A DNA stretch of 64,000 nucleotides from Siphonodentalium dalli (GCA_032622095.1 CP136069.1:47594194-47658193), one strand, 5' to 3'; positions 44,433-58,329 are shown, counted from the stretch's first letter. Made by a program: numbers and translations. The notes: generated from the letters alone by a model not told the origin.

Positions 44433-47236
44433 GGTGAGGTGTATGGGGATGGATGGTAATGGGTTATGTGTATTTTTATAAAGAGAGTAGCGGCATGGTC
44501 ATTTTTGTGGTGTTTATGCATATATGAAGTGACTGTATGACCATGGTGGGTTGTACATATATACATTTTGGGTGGAAATCAACTTCAACAATAATTCAAG
44601 GATATGTTAGTCGATAGAGAGGTGATGTCAGAGTGTTCTCCATCTTGATGGCGATTTATTTGCACAAGGGATGAAACGGTTTTCTTAACATTAGTCAATC
44701 AATGTTGATGCCAATGGGTCAAAATTGTGATGTTATTGGGTCAGAGTAGTCACATAATATGGCACCTCTCAGTTCGTTTTCAAAGTTCTGTCCATTTCGT
44801 TCACAACATGGTCGGAATCACAAAAGAAGTTATCCGCAAAATTATATACTGCATTCTTTAAAATAAATTTGTCACGCCCCATAAGGTACTGGGACAACGC
44901 GAATAAAACAGTCAGTAACACGGTTAGTAATCAAGTGAGTCGGAACATTAGAGTATAATGTTCGGGATATACTGGGATATATGTGAAAAATAAACTCTTT
45001 TTTTTTTACTAAATTTCGTTTCCATTTTTCGAGTCGTCTCCAGTTATTTTGTCTATAAACACATCAGTCTGACACTTCTACGACAGACAAAAACAATAAA
45101 AATCTTTGATACCAAAGATAGATTTGAATTGAAAAAACGGGCCAACCCTGAAAAGACAATATTTGACGATCAAGAATGTTAAGTTTGTGATAGAAATATC
45201 CAATATCTCTGGCTATATATCAGTGGTTACAATAGTGACAATCAGAAATGTTAGTATTCAATGTTTATGGGACAAAATAACGAATGTTGTTAATCAAACT
45301 CGGACGAGATTTCATGACACACTGGGACACTATTTACCATTTTGCATATTATGGCTGTCATTTTGGCAGCTATTTTGAGCCAATGTGACCATTTTGGTTT
45401 CATTGAGTTGGAATATTCATAAGTCATGGTATTCCTCACTTACAATGCACAGTTATACTCATTCCTTGTTTAAATATGATTAGTATCCCAATGGTGATGT
45501 TTGGTGAATTGTAATAACGCGGTTTGTGTTCCATGAGTGGCGTATTCCATTGCTCTAATGATCAGTTAATGTGATCAATACAAAATAAAGTCACAATTAT
45601 CAACCAGTACCATACAGCAAAAACTGCTCTAGAAGATATTAGTGGAAATACGGCTTATTTTCCACTTCCAGCTGCCATCGTGGACGGGGAGTTTGTTGTG
45701 CTCTAGTAACATCGCCAAAGTAATGAATTATGGGCAGGTAATGACTCAAGAAACACAATACGTCAGCTGCAACTTGCAAATATGGGAAAGATAAAGCACA
45801 CTGCGACATCGCGCCAATCAGCGTTTATGGGAGGGTTAAGTTTTCGCGTAGTTCTCCAACTATTCGCCCAAAATATATCCCATTAGCCATATTGATAAAT
45901 GTATATATACGTGCAAATAAACTTAAATGAAAGAGATGTACTTAGCTGAGATAATTTACGTGTCGCGTTAGAAGAAAGACGTCACAGTGTGCATTATGTT
46001 CAAGTTATTTTAAACAATATTGTACTGGCATCTAGAACATTTTGATAATTACAGTACATTGTGTGGGTTTATCAATGGCAAAAGGTGTAAACCCAAAAAG
46101 TGCGTAGCGGATGCCAGGGGAAATGAGAAAAATTCATATTTTGCCCCGAAATTCCATATGAAACTAGAATGAATAAGCTACAGAACTAACATAGTCACAA
46201 TTATTCCATCTTTAGTGCGAAATATCGTGTATTATCAGCCTATACTAACAGTCACAAGTTGTGAGTCCGTCTTTCGGCAAAAGTGTTCCATACACCGAAC
46301 TGGTTACATGCCATGTCCGCATCTTATGTGAAAACTTCGTGGCGTTAGCCCAATTATACTGAGGAAAAAAGGAGCAACATTTCTACTCTTTGAGTGTTCA
46401 AAGTTGATCCAATATATTTATAGTGAAGAACTTGTGTAGAGTTAATACCTACACTATTTGTGCTTGTATGGAGTTGAATTACACTCTTCCGTATACTTTA
46501 TTGTGTACAAATGAGCTACACAGATATGTAGACTTAACTCTCCACACAATGGTAGTCCATTACACATAACACTAGTGGGTCATAGATCTATATTTTAAAA
46601 TGTATATGCTCTACAATGACTTTTTGGATCACAGAATGGTCCTAAATCTACAGTTACACTGTATATGGTCCACATTGACGTGTTTGGTCACATCATCTAG
46701 AATTATGTAAAAACACAGCATTGAATGTCAGCATGTAGAATCGTAGTTCGTATCAAGACTAAATGCTCTGAATGCAATACTTTATCTGGCACAGACGACC
46801 ATGAGGCATGTAGATGCTTGGGTTGTGACAGCAAGTCAACACGTAACTTGACCATGACAAATATGATGATGATGCTGATGATGTTGGTGATAATGAAGAT
46901 TTTTTAACTACACAAATAAAGACATGCTATGTTCATATACTCTAAAACAGTGCACATCTAAAGGGGGTTATCATTATAATATAAAAGAATGCTAAATTTG
47001 TAGTAAACTATAATTCAGTGGTAAAAATTGGGACTTGTTCAACAATATATTGTTAGTTGGTTTCAAGTCTGCAGAATGAGGTCCACAGAGGGTGAATATA
47101 GTGTGCCCGACATTTTCGTAATTAGGTCACCAAAGGGTGAATTTAATAACGATACCCCGAAAAGCGGGTTAACATTTGTAACTTCACACTATGTGAACCT
47201 CATTCTGTTTCGGCCTCATCTTCTCTGGGACGTATC
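44433..47236. other. Non-coding, small tandem repeats
   Basis: A diverged ~75 bp two-copy tandem with GGTCCACATTGACG/GCTCTACAATGAC words lies at about 46578-46720. A poly-T run is at 44998-45008. Nothing else was recognised. Confidence 0.4.
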
Positions 47237-47310
47237 TTTATTATTATTAGTATTATTATTAGTAGTAGCAGTAGTAGTAGTAGTAGTAGTAGTAGTAGCA
47301 GTAGTAGTAC
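47237..47310. repeat. ATT/AGT trinucleotide microsatellite
   Basis: A TTA-rich run passes into (AGT)n with two AGC variants. The surrounding ORF (47028-47390) is poly-Leu/poly-Val from the microsatellite and is not a gene. Confidence 0.9.
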
Positions 47311-48854
47311 AGCGTACCAGCAATTTGGTACTCACCACGGGACATGTTCAGTATACCTACGTGGGTACTCTGGACTACCTATTGTTTTAAGAGTGTATAT
47401 TAGGCGGACAGGGAGACTGACGACTCATTTTACTCCCTGATTTCCAGTAGATATTGCAAATTTGCGGTATGATGTCTGGACTTCCCTTCTTTTGATATTA
47501 TGGAATCATACATAAAAAAAAGAAATTTCATGGAACGATAATGAGAATCTATGAGCAATATGATAAATGGCGTGTTTTCCCAAAATCTGACTTGTGATCC
47601 TTGTCACTGGTTAGGTATATTCTGGTTTATCTGCTATTTATTTCCACAAGGGCTTGTGATTTGTACTCAACCCAACTAAACTGGTCGAAACCATGGAATT
47701 ATTTCAAATAGCTTCCAACAACGCTCTTTTGTTTGACGACATCAAGCTAAATGTCCATGATAATGCCATTCTTCTTGAAGCAACCTTCGGAAGATTCTCG
47801 TGATCAATCAATTAATTACCTATACATCCTATACATCACATATCCAGAATTATATTATCAGTGACAACACGAACTAACGCACATGTTGCACATCTCGTGT
47901 GTATCAACAATAGCGAATCAAATTCTAAACGGAGAAAACAAACTGTCGTGCGAGCGGCTTTTTTCTCTGTGTGGCAATGAATTCAGCTACATTTCCTTCT
48001 AAGTTCTCTAGCAAATACACATACAAATTATAGAACAAAATATAACGAACGAATTATATTCCACACGAATATCCAACCGAAATAGCATACACGTGAAAGA
48101 CAAACTTTCAATAGACTGTCCCCACAGCAGTCTGATCCAGTCTCGCATCACGCGTGATTAGTGGTTGCAGGAAAAAAGCGTGCAAATTTGATGACGGAAG
48201 AATCATAATATTTTGACACTCGATTCGATTGGATGGATACATCAAGGGCCAGAATAATTCGCTTTTCGCCAATCGTGTGCCTTTACAGTTTGGTACTGTA
48301 TTGTATCTCGCTCATAATAAATATTGAGATGACAATATATGCATAAATACAAATGTGTTTAAAGTGAGGTCCCCTCTTTGGGTATGTATTATAGATAAAT
48401 ATATTTTCTAATGAGGCTGCACGGATTCATTGCTAGAACTCGTTGATCCGCGCCTTTCTGGATGTATGCCTCTTCATTCAGGGACGGGATTTGGGGATGG
48501 CACTGGGGAGTCACTGATGCGACATCATCGCTTTTTCGATAGCCAATGGCTGTATATAAATAAGCACTTGTTCAATTGTTGATTTGCATGTACTTTAAGA
48601 TGTGTATACTTATTCGTATAATTTGTTTTGTTCCACAATTGATATTGACTCGCATAATATAATACTCTCTTTCTTCCGCATGTATATAATCTCCAATCAC
48701 GGATACTTTTTCTTTGACATAACTCCACCAAAAAATTGAAATTGACAGTTAAACTTAAATTAATTTATGATATCCATATTAGTTTCCATGTATATGTACA
48801 GATGTTCAGTACTACGTCATAACCACATAACAACACCTTAGAAACCAACCCATT
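47311..48854. other. Non-coding, nothing recognised
   Basis: AT-rich sequence without domains, inverted repeats or RNA genes that I can see. Confidence 0.4.
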
Positions 48855-49330
48855 ATGTCTGCAAATAACATAACTTTGAGTGAGGTAAGGGACACGCGTT
48901 CGCATGACTTCGCGGCGAAATGGTCTCAAATAGAAGGAGACGAATTTTTTCCCGACAGCATCCAACCCTGGAATCAAAATACCTGCCAATATCTCTCGCC
49001 CACAAAAGGTAAAGAGTTTCTCTCAAAAAACTTAAAATTCTCTCTTTTTGGCATAAATTGCAGAAGCCTTAACGCAAATTAGGAAGACCTGAAAAACCTA
49101 CTCTGTGATTTGAATTCAGAAGAATATATGTTTGATGTTATCGCCCTAACAGAAATATTCAGTGTGCATAGATCCTCAGACTTCTCACTTCCATGACAAA
49201 AAACCCCTTATAATTTAATACTCGATCCGATGGCGACGATGGCAGAGGCGGTGTTGGTATCTACATCAAGGAAAATATACAATACAAATTAAGATGTAAT
49301 ACTTTCGACTGTACCTGGCATAAGTATGGT
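48855..49330 (+). pseudogene. Non-LTR retrotransposon 5' part (endonuclease)
   Basis: Opens at 48855 with MSANNITLSEV and reads into FSLFGINCRSLNAN, EDLKNLLCDLNSEEY, FDVIALTEIF and, in another frame, SDGDDGRGGVGIYIKEN. These are the same blocks as in the minus-strand element at 33640-33340, so both belong to one family. It stops in the middle of the endonuclease domain near 49325 and carries an in-frame TAG at about 49080 plus frameshifts. Confidence 0.75.
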
Positions 49331-49532
49331 TAATCCTAGCTGAGAAGTTATTTTCCTGGCCTGATGATGGGATCAACAACTCTGAGGTGAATGATATAGG
49401 TCATTGACTCAGAAGTTCACTGCTTTCGTCAAAACAAGTTATTAATTGACCACCTGTTTTGATGGGAGCGGCGCACAAGTGTTCCAATCAAATCAGACAT
49501 CTGGAGTTCAGGGCGTTTTCCTCTCAGCGCAT

Positions 49533-51342
49533 ATATACTAGACAGAGCCAAGCTCTCTGCATCTGACTTGACTTGACACTCTTCTGTTCGACGAACGCTT
49601 CGTCGTAGTAGTAATGTTTATGTATTATCCGTGGCCACCTGATGGTGTGCACTTGTATATAGTTGTACAATAAATTTCATCAACGTGTTTCCAAGAATTC
49701 CAACTTAATGGTTAGAACCTGTGGGACCAGTAGCCCGAGAGAGTGGTACAGGTCGTTGTGGTGCCGAGTTAGCAGGACATTTCTTGGAATTCTTGGACAG
49801 GTGGTCACGGAAGAAAAATATGGAGGAAATTGAACGGATGAAATAAGGTATGAGGCAATTTGCAATTAGTTGGCTTTGTTCACAACTCTTTATAGGTAGA
49901 TTTAACTATAGTTTAAAATGGTTCCATCAATTTTTCTATATAAGGTAAACTTAGAAACTACTGATGTGCCAGTATGTTTATTTCGATGTGTTGTTGTTTC
50001 ATTAATCGTTGCGTCGATTGGAAATAAATGAGATCTGGTGTTAATTTTTTGTGCAAATTGGCTAAACTCTTCATGCGTCGAGTTATCATGATTTAAAAAT
50101 TGTTGTGTCACATTTAAATAAATGATAGCTGGTCTAAATGTTTATTAAAATTGAAAAATGTTATCAGCTAGAAGAAATAATCACTAGCGCTATGGTATCC
50201 AAGAATTGGATAAGATTGGTGTGACAATCTGCGCGAGAATGACTCCCAGTGAATTATTAAATTATGCATGGTAGAGATATTGTGAAGAAGAAAAATTCTC
50301 ACATCGAGTAATCTGTCGATTATATTAGTTTTTAATTGAATAAAATGCGAGTAAAGCAAAAAATTGTTCAGGGAAAACAGTTATAGTTTAAATTGTGGCG
50401 GCAAATTGTTCTATATTAGGTATGCTTGAAAATTACTGTTGTGTCAAGAGTTTTCTATGTCAAATTGTTGTTTCAAAAATCGTTGTGTCGATTTGAAATA
50501 AAGATTGTTTGTTTTTCGAGGTATTATTAGTTACATGTACGCTGTCTAAGTTATTACACCTTATGCAGGAGATATAGGTATTAAATTTACTGATGATATT
50601 AGGATGTTGTCAAGTTAATCAGTATGATTTAGTGAGTTCTGGTTTTGAACGGATTGTGGGTTCCATTGTTGTTAAGGCTGTTCTGTCAGTCAATTAAGCG
50701 TATAATATTAGTTTTATTGTGCTCAGATTATCCATTTGAAAACATTAGTTATTTATGACAGTTTGTCAAGAAACTGGTTGCGTCCAGCGAAATATATCTT
50801 TAGATAAAAGAAATTAGTTGAAGTAATTCAAAAAAAAAATTAAATTAAAGACATTATAGTCACTTGAAGTTTGAAGTATGGTTTAGGAATGTTCCATTTA
50901 GCCAAATGGTTCCAATGTTTTGCAAAAACATCTACACGGATGGTCAGTGGTATTTTGTGTTACGACACACCCGGATTAGGTCGAAATGTTGAATATATGT
51001 ATATATGTTTCAAGGTATATGCAAAAAAAAAGGAGAAAAAAAGAATGCATATAAAACTGATGGCGCCAGTATTAACACTGTTCCGGGATCTTAGAGTGTC
51101 TGTGGGTTATACCGGACCCATACATGAATCCATCGTCATGTATGCAAAGTCTGGGGACGGCACAATTTACCCGAAACAGAATAGAAAAGAAAAAGGAACT
51201 TACCTTTAACTGAATTTAAATTGATCCGAAAATAATCCTATTAATTCCATGAAAATTATACTGTTTAAAAACATTTGAACCATGGCTATGTTGAAAACAT
51301 TATCGTTGAGAAATATATCCGTCCCACAGAAAAATTCACAAC
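49533..51342 (+). repeat. ~1.7 kb dispersed repeat, copy 2
   Basis: Second copy of 8057-9830. It begins at GCATATATACTAGACAG and ends at about AAAATTCACAACT. It lacks the right-hand duplicate of the 39 bp TTAGAACCTGTGGG segment. The left flanks of the two copies are unrelated, so this is dispersal rather than segmental duplication. Confidence 0.65.
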
Positions 51343-51958
51343 TGGCTGCTTAGCCCATCAAACTCAAATGACATACAAATTGTTTGGTCAAAATTCCTGA
51401 ATGATACATCGAGACCCTCGTTTAGCCAAAACATACTTCGTCTTCAATAGAAATGAAACTGTGCCCCCAGGGTATTAATTACGCAAACTGGCCAAAACTT
51501 TCCAACCGGGACAATGGTAGATTTTCCATTGACCGCACTGGAGACGATACAAGGCTAAGTCAATTACGTTGCACCCGTGTGGAGTCGACTGCTGACTGCT
51601 TTGTAAAATTTCATACATATCATATATAAATTAAGTATCATTCACCATATCGATAATTCATATCTTACGAGGAACATGGGACATATGAATTAGAAATTAG
51701 CTTATAGCAAATATAAGTTAGTCATTGTCTGTAGATTTTAAGTTTAAATGGACATATGAGGATGAACTGGGAATACGTTTAAGCGTTAGCTGATGTCAGA
51801 AAAATAAAGTTTGTATAGCGAACTATTGAATTGTTTTAAAGGGACATAATGTACTCTAGGTTGTATTAAAAACCCATATAAAATTAGCTATGTGAACCAA
51901 TAAGCCAAGCAAATTGTCTCAGGAGTTGTACATTTTATTCCGTTGTTTCACAAGAAAT

Positions 51959-51995
<37 letters not shown>

Positions 51996-53119
51996 CTATG
52001 GCATTTATATGAAATGTATTTTGGTGTGGGAGTTGTTTATGTTACATGATAATTGTTAGGTTATGTTCTATCGGCATTTTCACGGCAATGATATAGAGAT
52101 TCGACTCGAAGTGCGTGGTTCCACACGCCAATGCCAACAAATTGGGAACATTCTATGCTAGAGAGCATTCGTATATGAGAAATTGTACATGCTGGGATAG
52201 GTAGGGTCTTTATTCCCCACTTACAATGATAATCGGTAATGGTCATTTTCAAGGTTGAAATCGTGTTCTACACGCATAAGCATGCTGTAACGCTATTGAC
52301 ATTACACAGATAATTCATTTCAGTTATTACACAACGTATATGAAGTCCTTTACACTAGACAGTACTATGTTGATCCGTTATTCATGCCCATTTTCAAGAT
52401 CGAGTTGAACTTATTCAACTTTCGTATCGAGACAAGACAAATATAACCATCCACAGTTCTATTCGGCAGCACAATCATAGTTCTACTCTACCATTTTCAT
52501 TTCCACCACCTCGTCCTCGATCATATCAAAGTGCCATAATATCGACACATTAAAGGTGAACAAGCATATTTGAAGTAATGGACACTCATGCCGAGTCTGC
52601 GACTGCAATCTATGATGGTATTCACACACATAATTATCACATTTAGTTAACATTCTCCCTAAACCTCACTCAACAAAAAGTCCTTCCGGCAAATCATATG
52701 AATTCATATTTAATTTTATTGTTACTATAAAAGATGCATAATCTCTCCCCAGAATCCTATGAATCTGTGTGTATGAAATAATAATTCTGAGTCGGATGAG
52801 ACATCGTGATGAGCTTGTGTTCTGAGATCTCATCATGAGAACTTCTCTATAATCTGAATACTATTCTCTCAATCTTCGTTTGAAACTAAGACATGCAGAA
52901 ACTTCTCATACTTTAGAACATGTGACAAGAACACAACGTTTCCGGAGAGAGATAAAGCGATATAGTGATCACTCGTCTGGATTGGCTAACAAACATATAA
53001 TCACTTTTTGTAAAAACAAAATGCCCTGAACATTTTGTCTTATATTATTTGTTACATATACGATTAGTCTGTACGTGTAAGTGGATATGAATATGAATAA
53101 TACTCACGCTATCTGATAA
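51343..53119. other. Non-coding with a (TA)n run
   Basis: A TA dinucleotide microsatellite at 51963-51992. Otherwise AT-rich; nothing recognised. Confidence 0.5.
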
Positions 53120-53275
53120 ATTATTTGTATAATGATATTTGTTATGGGGGAAACAGGAAGACAGTCTGGCAGGGCTATGTTCCCCCCAGCAATATACTGA
53201 ATTATTCTAGTTATATGTTAATTTATTGTACTATTCATATGTGTATTGTAAATAAAATTATCCTATCCTATCATA
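53120..53275 (+). repeat. Non-LTR retrotransposon 3' end
   Basis: Shares GGAAGACAG(C/T)C, AGGGCTA, a CCCCCC(A/G) word, TTATGTATT-like and AATAA(A/G) words and the TATCCTATCCTAT tail with the reverse complement of 32085-32230. Upstream coding sequence is absent, i.e. it is 5' truncated. Confidence 0.6.
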
Positions 53276-53329
53276 TCGCTGCACTTCACTAGAACCTCTA
53301 CATACTATACACATCAATTAGTATTTATC

Positions 53330-53450
53330 TATATCTATATTTGCGAATCTCTGTCTGTCTGTCTGTCATTAGTAACCTTTTCCGAGGAAGATAATGGTGC
53401 GGGTTAGAATTTTCTACAATGACGCTGTTGTTGTCAGGGGCAGAAAATGA
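53330..53450 (-). repeat. GACAGACAGACAG-type element tail
   Basis: On the minus strand: AAAATTCTAACCCGCACCAT, a (GACA)n run, ATTCGCAAATATAGATATAG. It matches 3775-3912, so the two loci share the same dispersed-element tail. Confidence 0.55.
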
Positions 53451-55330
53451 GGAGGGGCAGAACAAAAATTGTCACCGATTACCATCAAACGTATGTGCAC
53501 CAGCCGGCGGCGAACTCAAATCAGTATGTTGACAGCGGTAAACATCGGACATGCTACTATCACGCTGGTCATCCGTGTAACGCGGCCTTGGATGATCCAA
53601 GTAACGGCGGACGCGCCTCCCGCGTGTTTGCATTGTCACTGGTTGCTTAGGAAACGGCGACTAAATGTCTTTAAAATATATCAACCTCTATTTTAGTGTG
53701 TGTTGTGTTTTTGGTACAACCACCACCAAGCAATCAATTTCAAGAAATCAGAATATTTTGCTTAGCAATTTATAACGAGAACCTGTAGAGATTTTAATGG
53801 GAAAGTAACTGGACACGAAAATTGGTAACGATGGACGCGCTTTTTTCTCGAACATGTTTACCTTCACACGACATGACATAGGCACATATGGTCCATTATG
53901 TGTACGTTTGAAGAACAATAAATGTAGACTTTTTATGATGTGGCCATTATCTAATCAGATTGTATATTTTACACAACTTAACGAGAACTGGACAATATCA
54001 CAGAGACATGGTCAGAGCGTCTCAGTCGATGGCTATCCACCTCGTTTTTCCAACTTTATCCCATTGAGCCAGACACAAAATACCCCTTCCAAGTTCTCGA
54101 AATTCCATTCGCACCACCCTCTTGTGTTGGAATGTTCCAACTGGTACCTCAAACTTTCCATCTGTTGGATATTTCTCTCCTAGCACCCTTTCCATCTGGA
54201 AAATATCTGACTGATGTACATTTCAGTACAAAAAGTGTGACCAAAATCAGGGGAGGGTCCCAAATAAAACCCAGGTGTCCTCGTGGGTGGGTCCTTTTCT
54301 CAACTTCGATCGCATTTTTACCACGTTTAAAGACAAATTATGACTACTAAAAATTAATTTAAATGATCAGGCTTTAAACTGCATGGACATACTTATTATT
54401 GATGGTTAATGGAACAGTCTGCACATGGGATTGAGCTACCATTGGTCATATATACATGTAGCTGGGACTATTCACAGCACGAGATAAAAGCTGTGCATAC
54501 ATATATATGCGGCCGATATATATAATAATATGGGTAGCCTATATGGGTCTAGATGCTGAACCTTATTTGACAAGTTTAATTAACGAGCGTTTTGTGATTT
54601 TAGGAGATTTCTGGGGCCTTCCGTTAAGCTGAGATGACCGACATTTCATCCGCAAGGTTATTCAAACCATTTTACTGTGCGCCATTATGTTGTCTGCCTT
54701 ATTCTATTTTTACAATTTTCATCAAACTTTGGGGAGTGGGTCCCCAATTATCATTTGAAAAAAAATCGCTGTGAGTGGGTGGGTGCTCCAGATCTGACAG
54801 GAAAAATCTTGCTTTCCAGTGTTGGTGGGTCACCTGTGAAAATAGGAAAATGCGTAACTTGTGGTCTGATTGGTAGAAAATAAAACTATGCATGAGTACA
54901 ATATCAACCTATTTTAAACTTACAACTATAATTATCAACGAAGCATAGAGTATTGAAACATTAGCACACGGTTAGGGATGAGAAACTCCACCCATGTCGT
55001 CACTTTCCTGATTTAGATAATAGTATATGTTTTTTGCAGTTAAAGAATCTGGAGTGTATTCTCATTATGTTCTAGTTCATATATGTTTAATAAACTCATG
55101 CTGACGTCTCATTTCTATTATATTATTTACCTGGTTTATTCCATTATGGATCTATCGAATTGGGGCTTAAGTGTATACTTTGTGAGGACGTGTCACGCTT
55201 CCTATTTCTAAAATGCGCATTTTGCAACCAGACCAATTGTTGATTCCCACGCACCCAAAATATTTAAATTGCTACCCACTTGGAATTCTCTCAAAATTTC
55301 CCACTGGTTATAATAAATTTATATAACTTA
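53451..55330. other. Non-coding, nothing recognised
   Basis: Several 60-110 codon ORFs (for example 53854-54183) have no domain resemblance. The segment near 53500-53650 is somewhat GC-richer than its surroundings. Confidence 0.4.
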
Positions 55331-55440
55331 ACTAACCTTACAAGCCGGAGTTCGTCATGTCCACTTTAACAACTGAATTTAAACCTGGTTTAAACCTGCA
55401 CTGACGATCCAGCCAAAGCGGGTCTGATGGGGCGTTTGTG
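55331..55440. repeat. GGTTTAAACC-family-like fragment
   Basis: Contains GGAGTTCGTCATGTCC, CTGGTTTAAACCTGCA and ATCCAGCCAAAGCGGG, words of the foldback family at 3938-4376. Confidence 0.4.
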
Positions 55441-55754
55441 GTCGTTCAGTGCCTAGCCGATCAGCATGCAATCAAGCTACCCACTTATCACGCGGACCAC
55501 AAGAAGGCCGCTAGAGTCATTATTGTCACGACCGCATTTATCGCGAACAAGCACACGCACGATGGTGTGAGAATAAATCAGTTGGGACATGATAATACCA
55601 AGCAGTCAAACTCACCTTATAGATACGCCTTCAATCGATATTATGTGCAACTCCACCCATGTAAACCACCGTCATCCCAAGTCAAGTCTCACTGCACACT
55701 GTTAGAAAAAAGACCGTCGCTTTAACGATCTGCGCGCAACATCGCTGCCAACTT

Positions 55755-55930
55755 TTGACCGTTAAACATACGGTCAGGCCGTAGCATGTTCCACGGATTA
55801 AAACCGTTTAAGTAACTGCATGGCAGACCGTAACCAGTAACTGTCAGGCCGTTGTATTTTTTACGGTTCAACACCGTTTATTTAATATCAAGACCGTAAC
55901 TAATAAAGGTCAGACCAAGGGTATTTTTCA
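55755..55930. repeat. ~75 bp ACCGT-rich tandem repeat
   Basis: Three diverged units of the form GACCGTAAC(C/T)A(G)TAA ... GGTCAG(G/A)CCGT ... TTCACGG ... CAACACCG(T)TTTA. Confidence 0.6.
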
Positions 55931-56015
55931 TGGGTCAACACCAATTTTGTGCTCATAATTTGCTAATTTACCATAGAATTAGCCAGGTTCCATGGTGACT
56001 ATATGATTTCCCGGG

Positions 56016-56379
56016 AGGCATTACGATTCATATGTTTTGGAATGGTCGAAACTAGTATTATTCGTAACTGAAAAATACATCTTAGTTCTTGTGTTACGAT
56101 CATAGTTTTGATGAAATGTAAATCCTCAATGTATAAAGTGATAGACAATACTTATGAAACTTTGCAGTTTGCAGAGGGTCAAGCTTGTTATCTGCCTCGT
56201 AGAATTTAATCCGAAAAAAAGCTGTGCATGCGTAATGTGTTCGCCTTTCACTAACTACTGTATAAATATGGCTATAAATTAAAAAAAAACGATACCAGTA
56301 ATAGCTGATAAGCCAACCCATCACTATTCAGTTATGAGTAATACTAATTTCGACCATTCTAAAACCTGAATCGGCATGC
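56016..56379. mobile_element. ~365 bp inverted-repeat element
   Basis: The left arm 56016-56072 (AGGCATTACGATTCATATG ... GGAATGGTCGAAACTAGTAT) faces the right arm 56325-56379 (TTCAGTTATGAGTAATACTA ... CGGCATGCC) with several mismatches. The loop has no recognisable ORF. No clear target duplication. Confidence 0.6.
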
Positions 56380-56560
56380 CCTTTTAAGACATAAAAAGAA
56401 CAAAGCTATATGTTTCACAGTTAAAACTCAAATTTATGTACATGTAAAAGTTAAATATCTTAATGGCATACTTGTTGGTAACATGTAAGGCGTGAAATTG
56501 TCCAGTCACTTGTAAACACAGTTTTTGTTTTAACAGGTGAATCCGTACATCGTGACAATA

Positions 56561-57065
56561 CAGTACCAGTCAGAAAAAGTGGTATTTTTAGGTCACCTTT
56601 ATTGCGATATTGAGCGTGCTTAATTTCGAAAAATGTTTGATTATAGCACAATACCAAAAATCTGTCGCACTTATTATTGCATATTGAACGCAAAATATTG
56701 CGATACTAAGCGCGCTAAATTTCATATAGACCCGATAGTGTTATATTTATATTAGATAAATACTGTGCATATAGTGTACATATAATGTACATGTAGCATT
56801 TACAACTATAATTATATATCAATCTAAAACATTGTCACTATATATACAATAAACAATATAGAAGAAGCAATAATTTGATTTAAATGTCACAATTTTGAGC
56901 GCAAAATGTCGCAATATTAAGCGCAAAAATATTGAGATATTAAGCGCAAAATATTGCAATAATATCACAAGCGACACGCTTATAAGCGTTTCCAATTGTA
57001 ATATTATTGCGATATTGGGCGCGAAAATAGCGCTCTTAATATACCACTTCTTTTGACTGGTACTG
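56561..57065. mobile_element. 505 bp Tc1/mariner-type MITE
   Basis: Termini CAGTACCAGTCAGAAAAAGT (56561) and the complement CAGTACCAGTCAAAAGAAGT (ending 57065), each flanked by TA (56559-56560, 57066-57067). The interior repeats TTGCGATATTGAGCG/AAGCGCAAAATATTGCAAT words in both orientations. There is no transposase. The TA duplication and CAGTACCAGTCA start suggest a Tc1/mariner/pogo-related source. Confidence 0.8.
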
Positions 57066-57098
57066 TATATCAATAACAGCTAGTTGGGATTGAAACCT

Positions 57099-57434
57099 TC
57101 AAGACAACAGCAGATCCCATAATAATTGTGCGCGATGACTTGGCGACAATGTTTTCCTGTAGTCGCACATTTTTCGATGAAATTTTAAAGCATGATCCAT
57201 CAAACTGTATACTGGTATCGCGACACATAGTATCAATATCAGTGAGACAGCCAGAGATAGTTTGATAGGAACATCCAACCAATAGTGCAGTCCCGGTAAA
57301 TTTTCGTAATAACTTGACGATAACATGGCGATTGATGACAATGTCTCATATCCACACGTTTCAATGAAAATTGATGAACACGGAATGAATTGGTCCGTGT
57401 AATTGTAAAGTTGGAATTGTAGATATGTCAACAT
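57099..57434 (-). CDS. Uncharacterised ORF with one membrane segment
   Basis: A 111-codon ORF with a single strongly hydrophobic stretch (LSLAVSLILILCVAIPVYSL) followed by a basic/polar tail (HALKFHRKMCDYRKTLSP). No family is recognised. It sits directly beside the TA-flanked MITE. It could be a truncated exon or chance; there is no splice, promoter or homology evidence. Confidence 0.15.
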   Translation of the reverse strand: MLTYLQFQLYNYTDQFIPCSSIFIETCGYETLSSIAMLSSSYYENLPGLHYWLDVPIKLSLAVSLILILCVAIPVYSLMDHALKFHRKMCDYRKTLSPSHRAQLLWDLLLS

Positions 57435-58329
57435 GCGTGGCGACAGTTCATTGTTTACGTTGTTGACATTGAAGCTCTTGTGAATTACACTGGTGCGTAC
57501 AGTACATGTATATCATCTCTTGTAAATGTACAGGCATATGCTTTGAAACAATCAGATTCAGAACACTGTCAAACGGATTGAACAACAGGTCATTGTCAAT
57601 ATTCTAATAGTAAGAGCTGCTCGTTGTTGTTATAATTGTCACTATTGGTTGACGTCGAAGCTCGTGTTAATTGTACCTGTATCCTCTTGTTCCAGTAAAT
57701 GCGCCAGTGTTTTGATACTAAGTCACATCACTGTCAATTTCAACATTAGCACTGAGTCGAATGAAGTCAGGTTACAGCCGACCCCGGGTCATGCCATAAA
57801 TGATTGGCATGAATCTCTACTCTCGAATTTACTGGAAATTGTCAATGATTAAGCCGGTTTTCGCATAATTGAAACTTGTCCGGTTATCAAAGGAACCGAA
57901 ATCAGACCGTCTTAACAACTGTCCACAATTGAAAAGGTGACATTTTCCCCCCAAAAAAAACAATAGTATGTAATTTGCCAAACGATAAATGGCGAATAAA
58001 TGAGGCGAGTGCTAAAGCGGTAACTTAAACCCGGAATGGGAATAGCGTACTCATGATAACACGTACGGACCCGCATAACACAGAATGAATGCCGGGTTAA
58101 TAATACATATTAAATATAAGCAGAGTCAGATTCAGTCATACTGTATGGAGTCATTGCCGTATATAATATGGTCGCCGATAACTCTACTATTGAATTTTGA
58201 CGGCATGACATTGAATCACGAAAATATTTAATTTAGACAATTTGCATGGGCACATAAAATAACGGTAACAAACCGTCAAACTGATGAAACGGTATGGGAC
58301 CGTTGATTATGACGGTCCGAACCCGTCGA

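Noticed and set aside
47028-47390. 120-codon ORF with a poly-Val/Leu stretch
   Set aside because: It is a translation of the AGT/TTA microsatellite.
49345-49410. Hammerhead ribozyme candidate (CTGATGA word)
   Set aside because: The GAAA core and the required stems are not found at the right spacing.
50871-51209. 112-codon ORF in dispersed repeat copy 2, related to 9422-9688
   Set aside because: Changes between the two copies are not mainly synonymous and no domain is seen.
55438-55725. 95-codon ORF
   Set aside because: Overlaps repeat sequence at its left end and has no recognisable domain.
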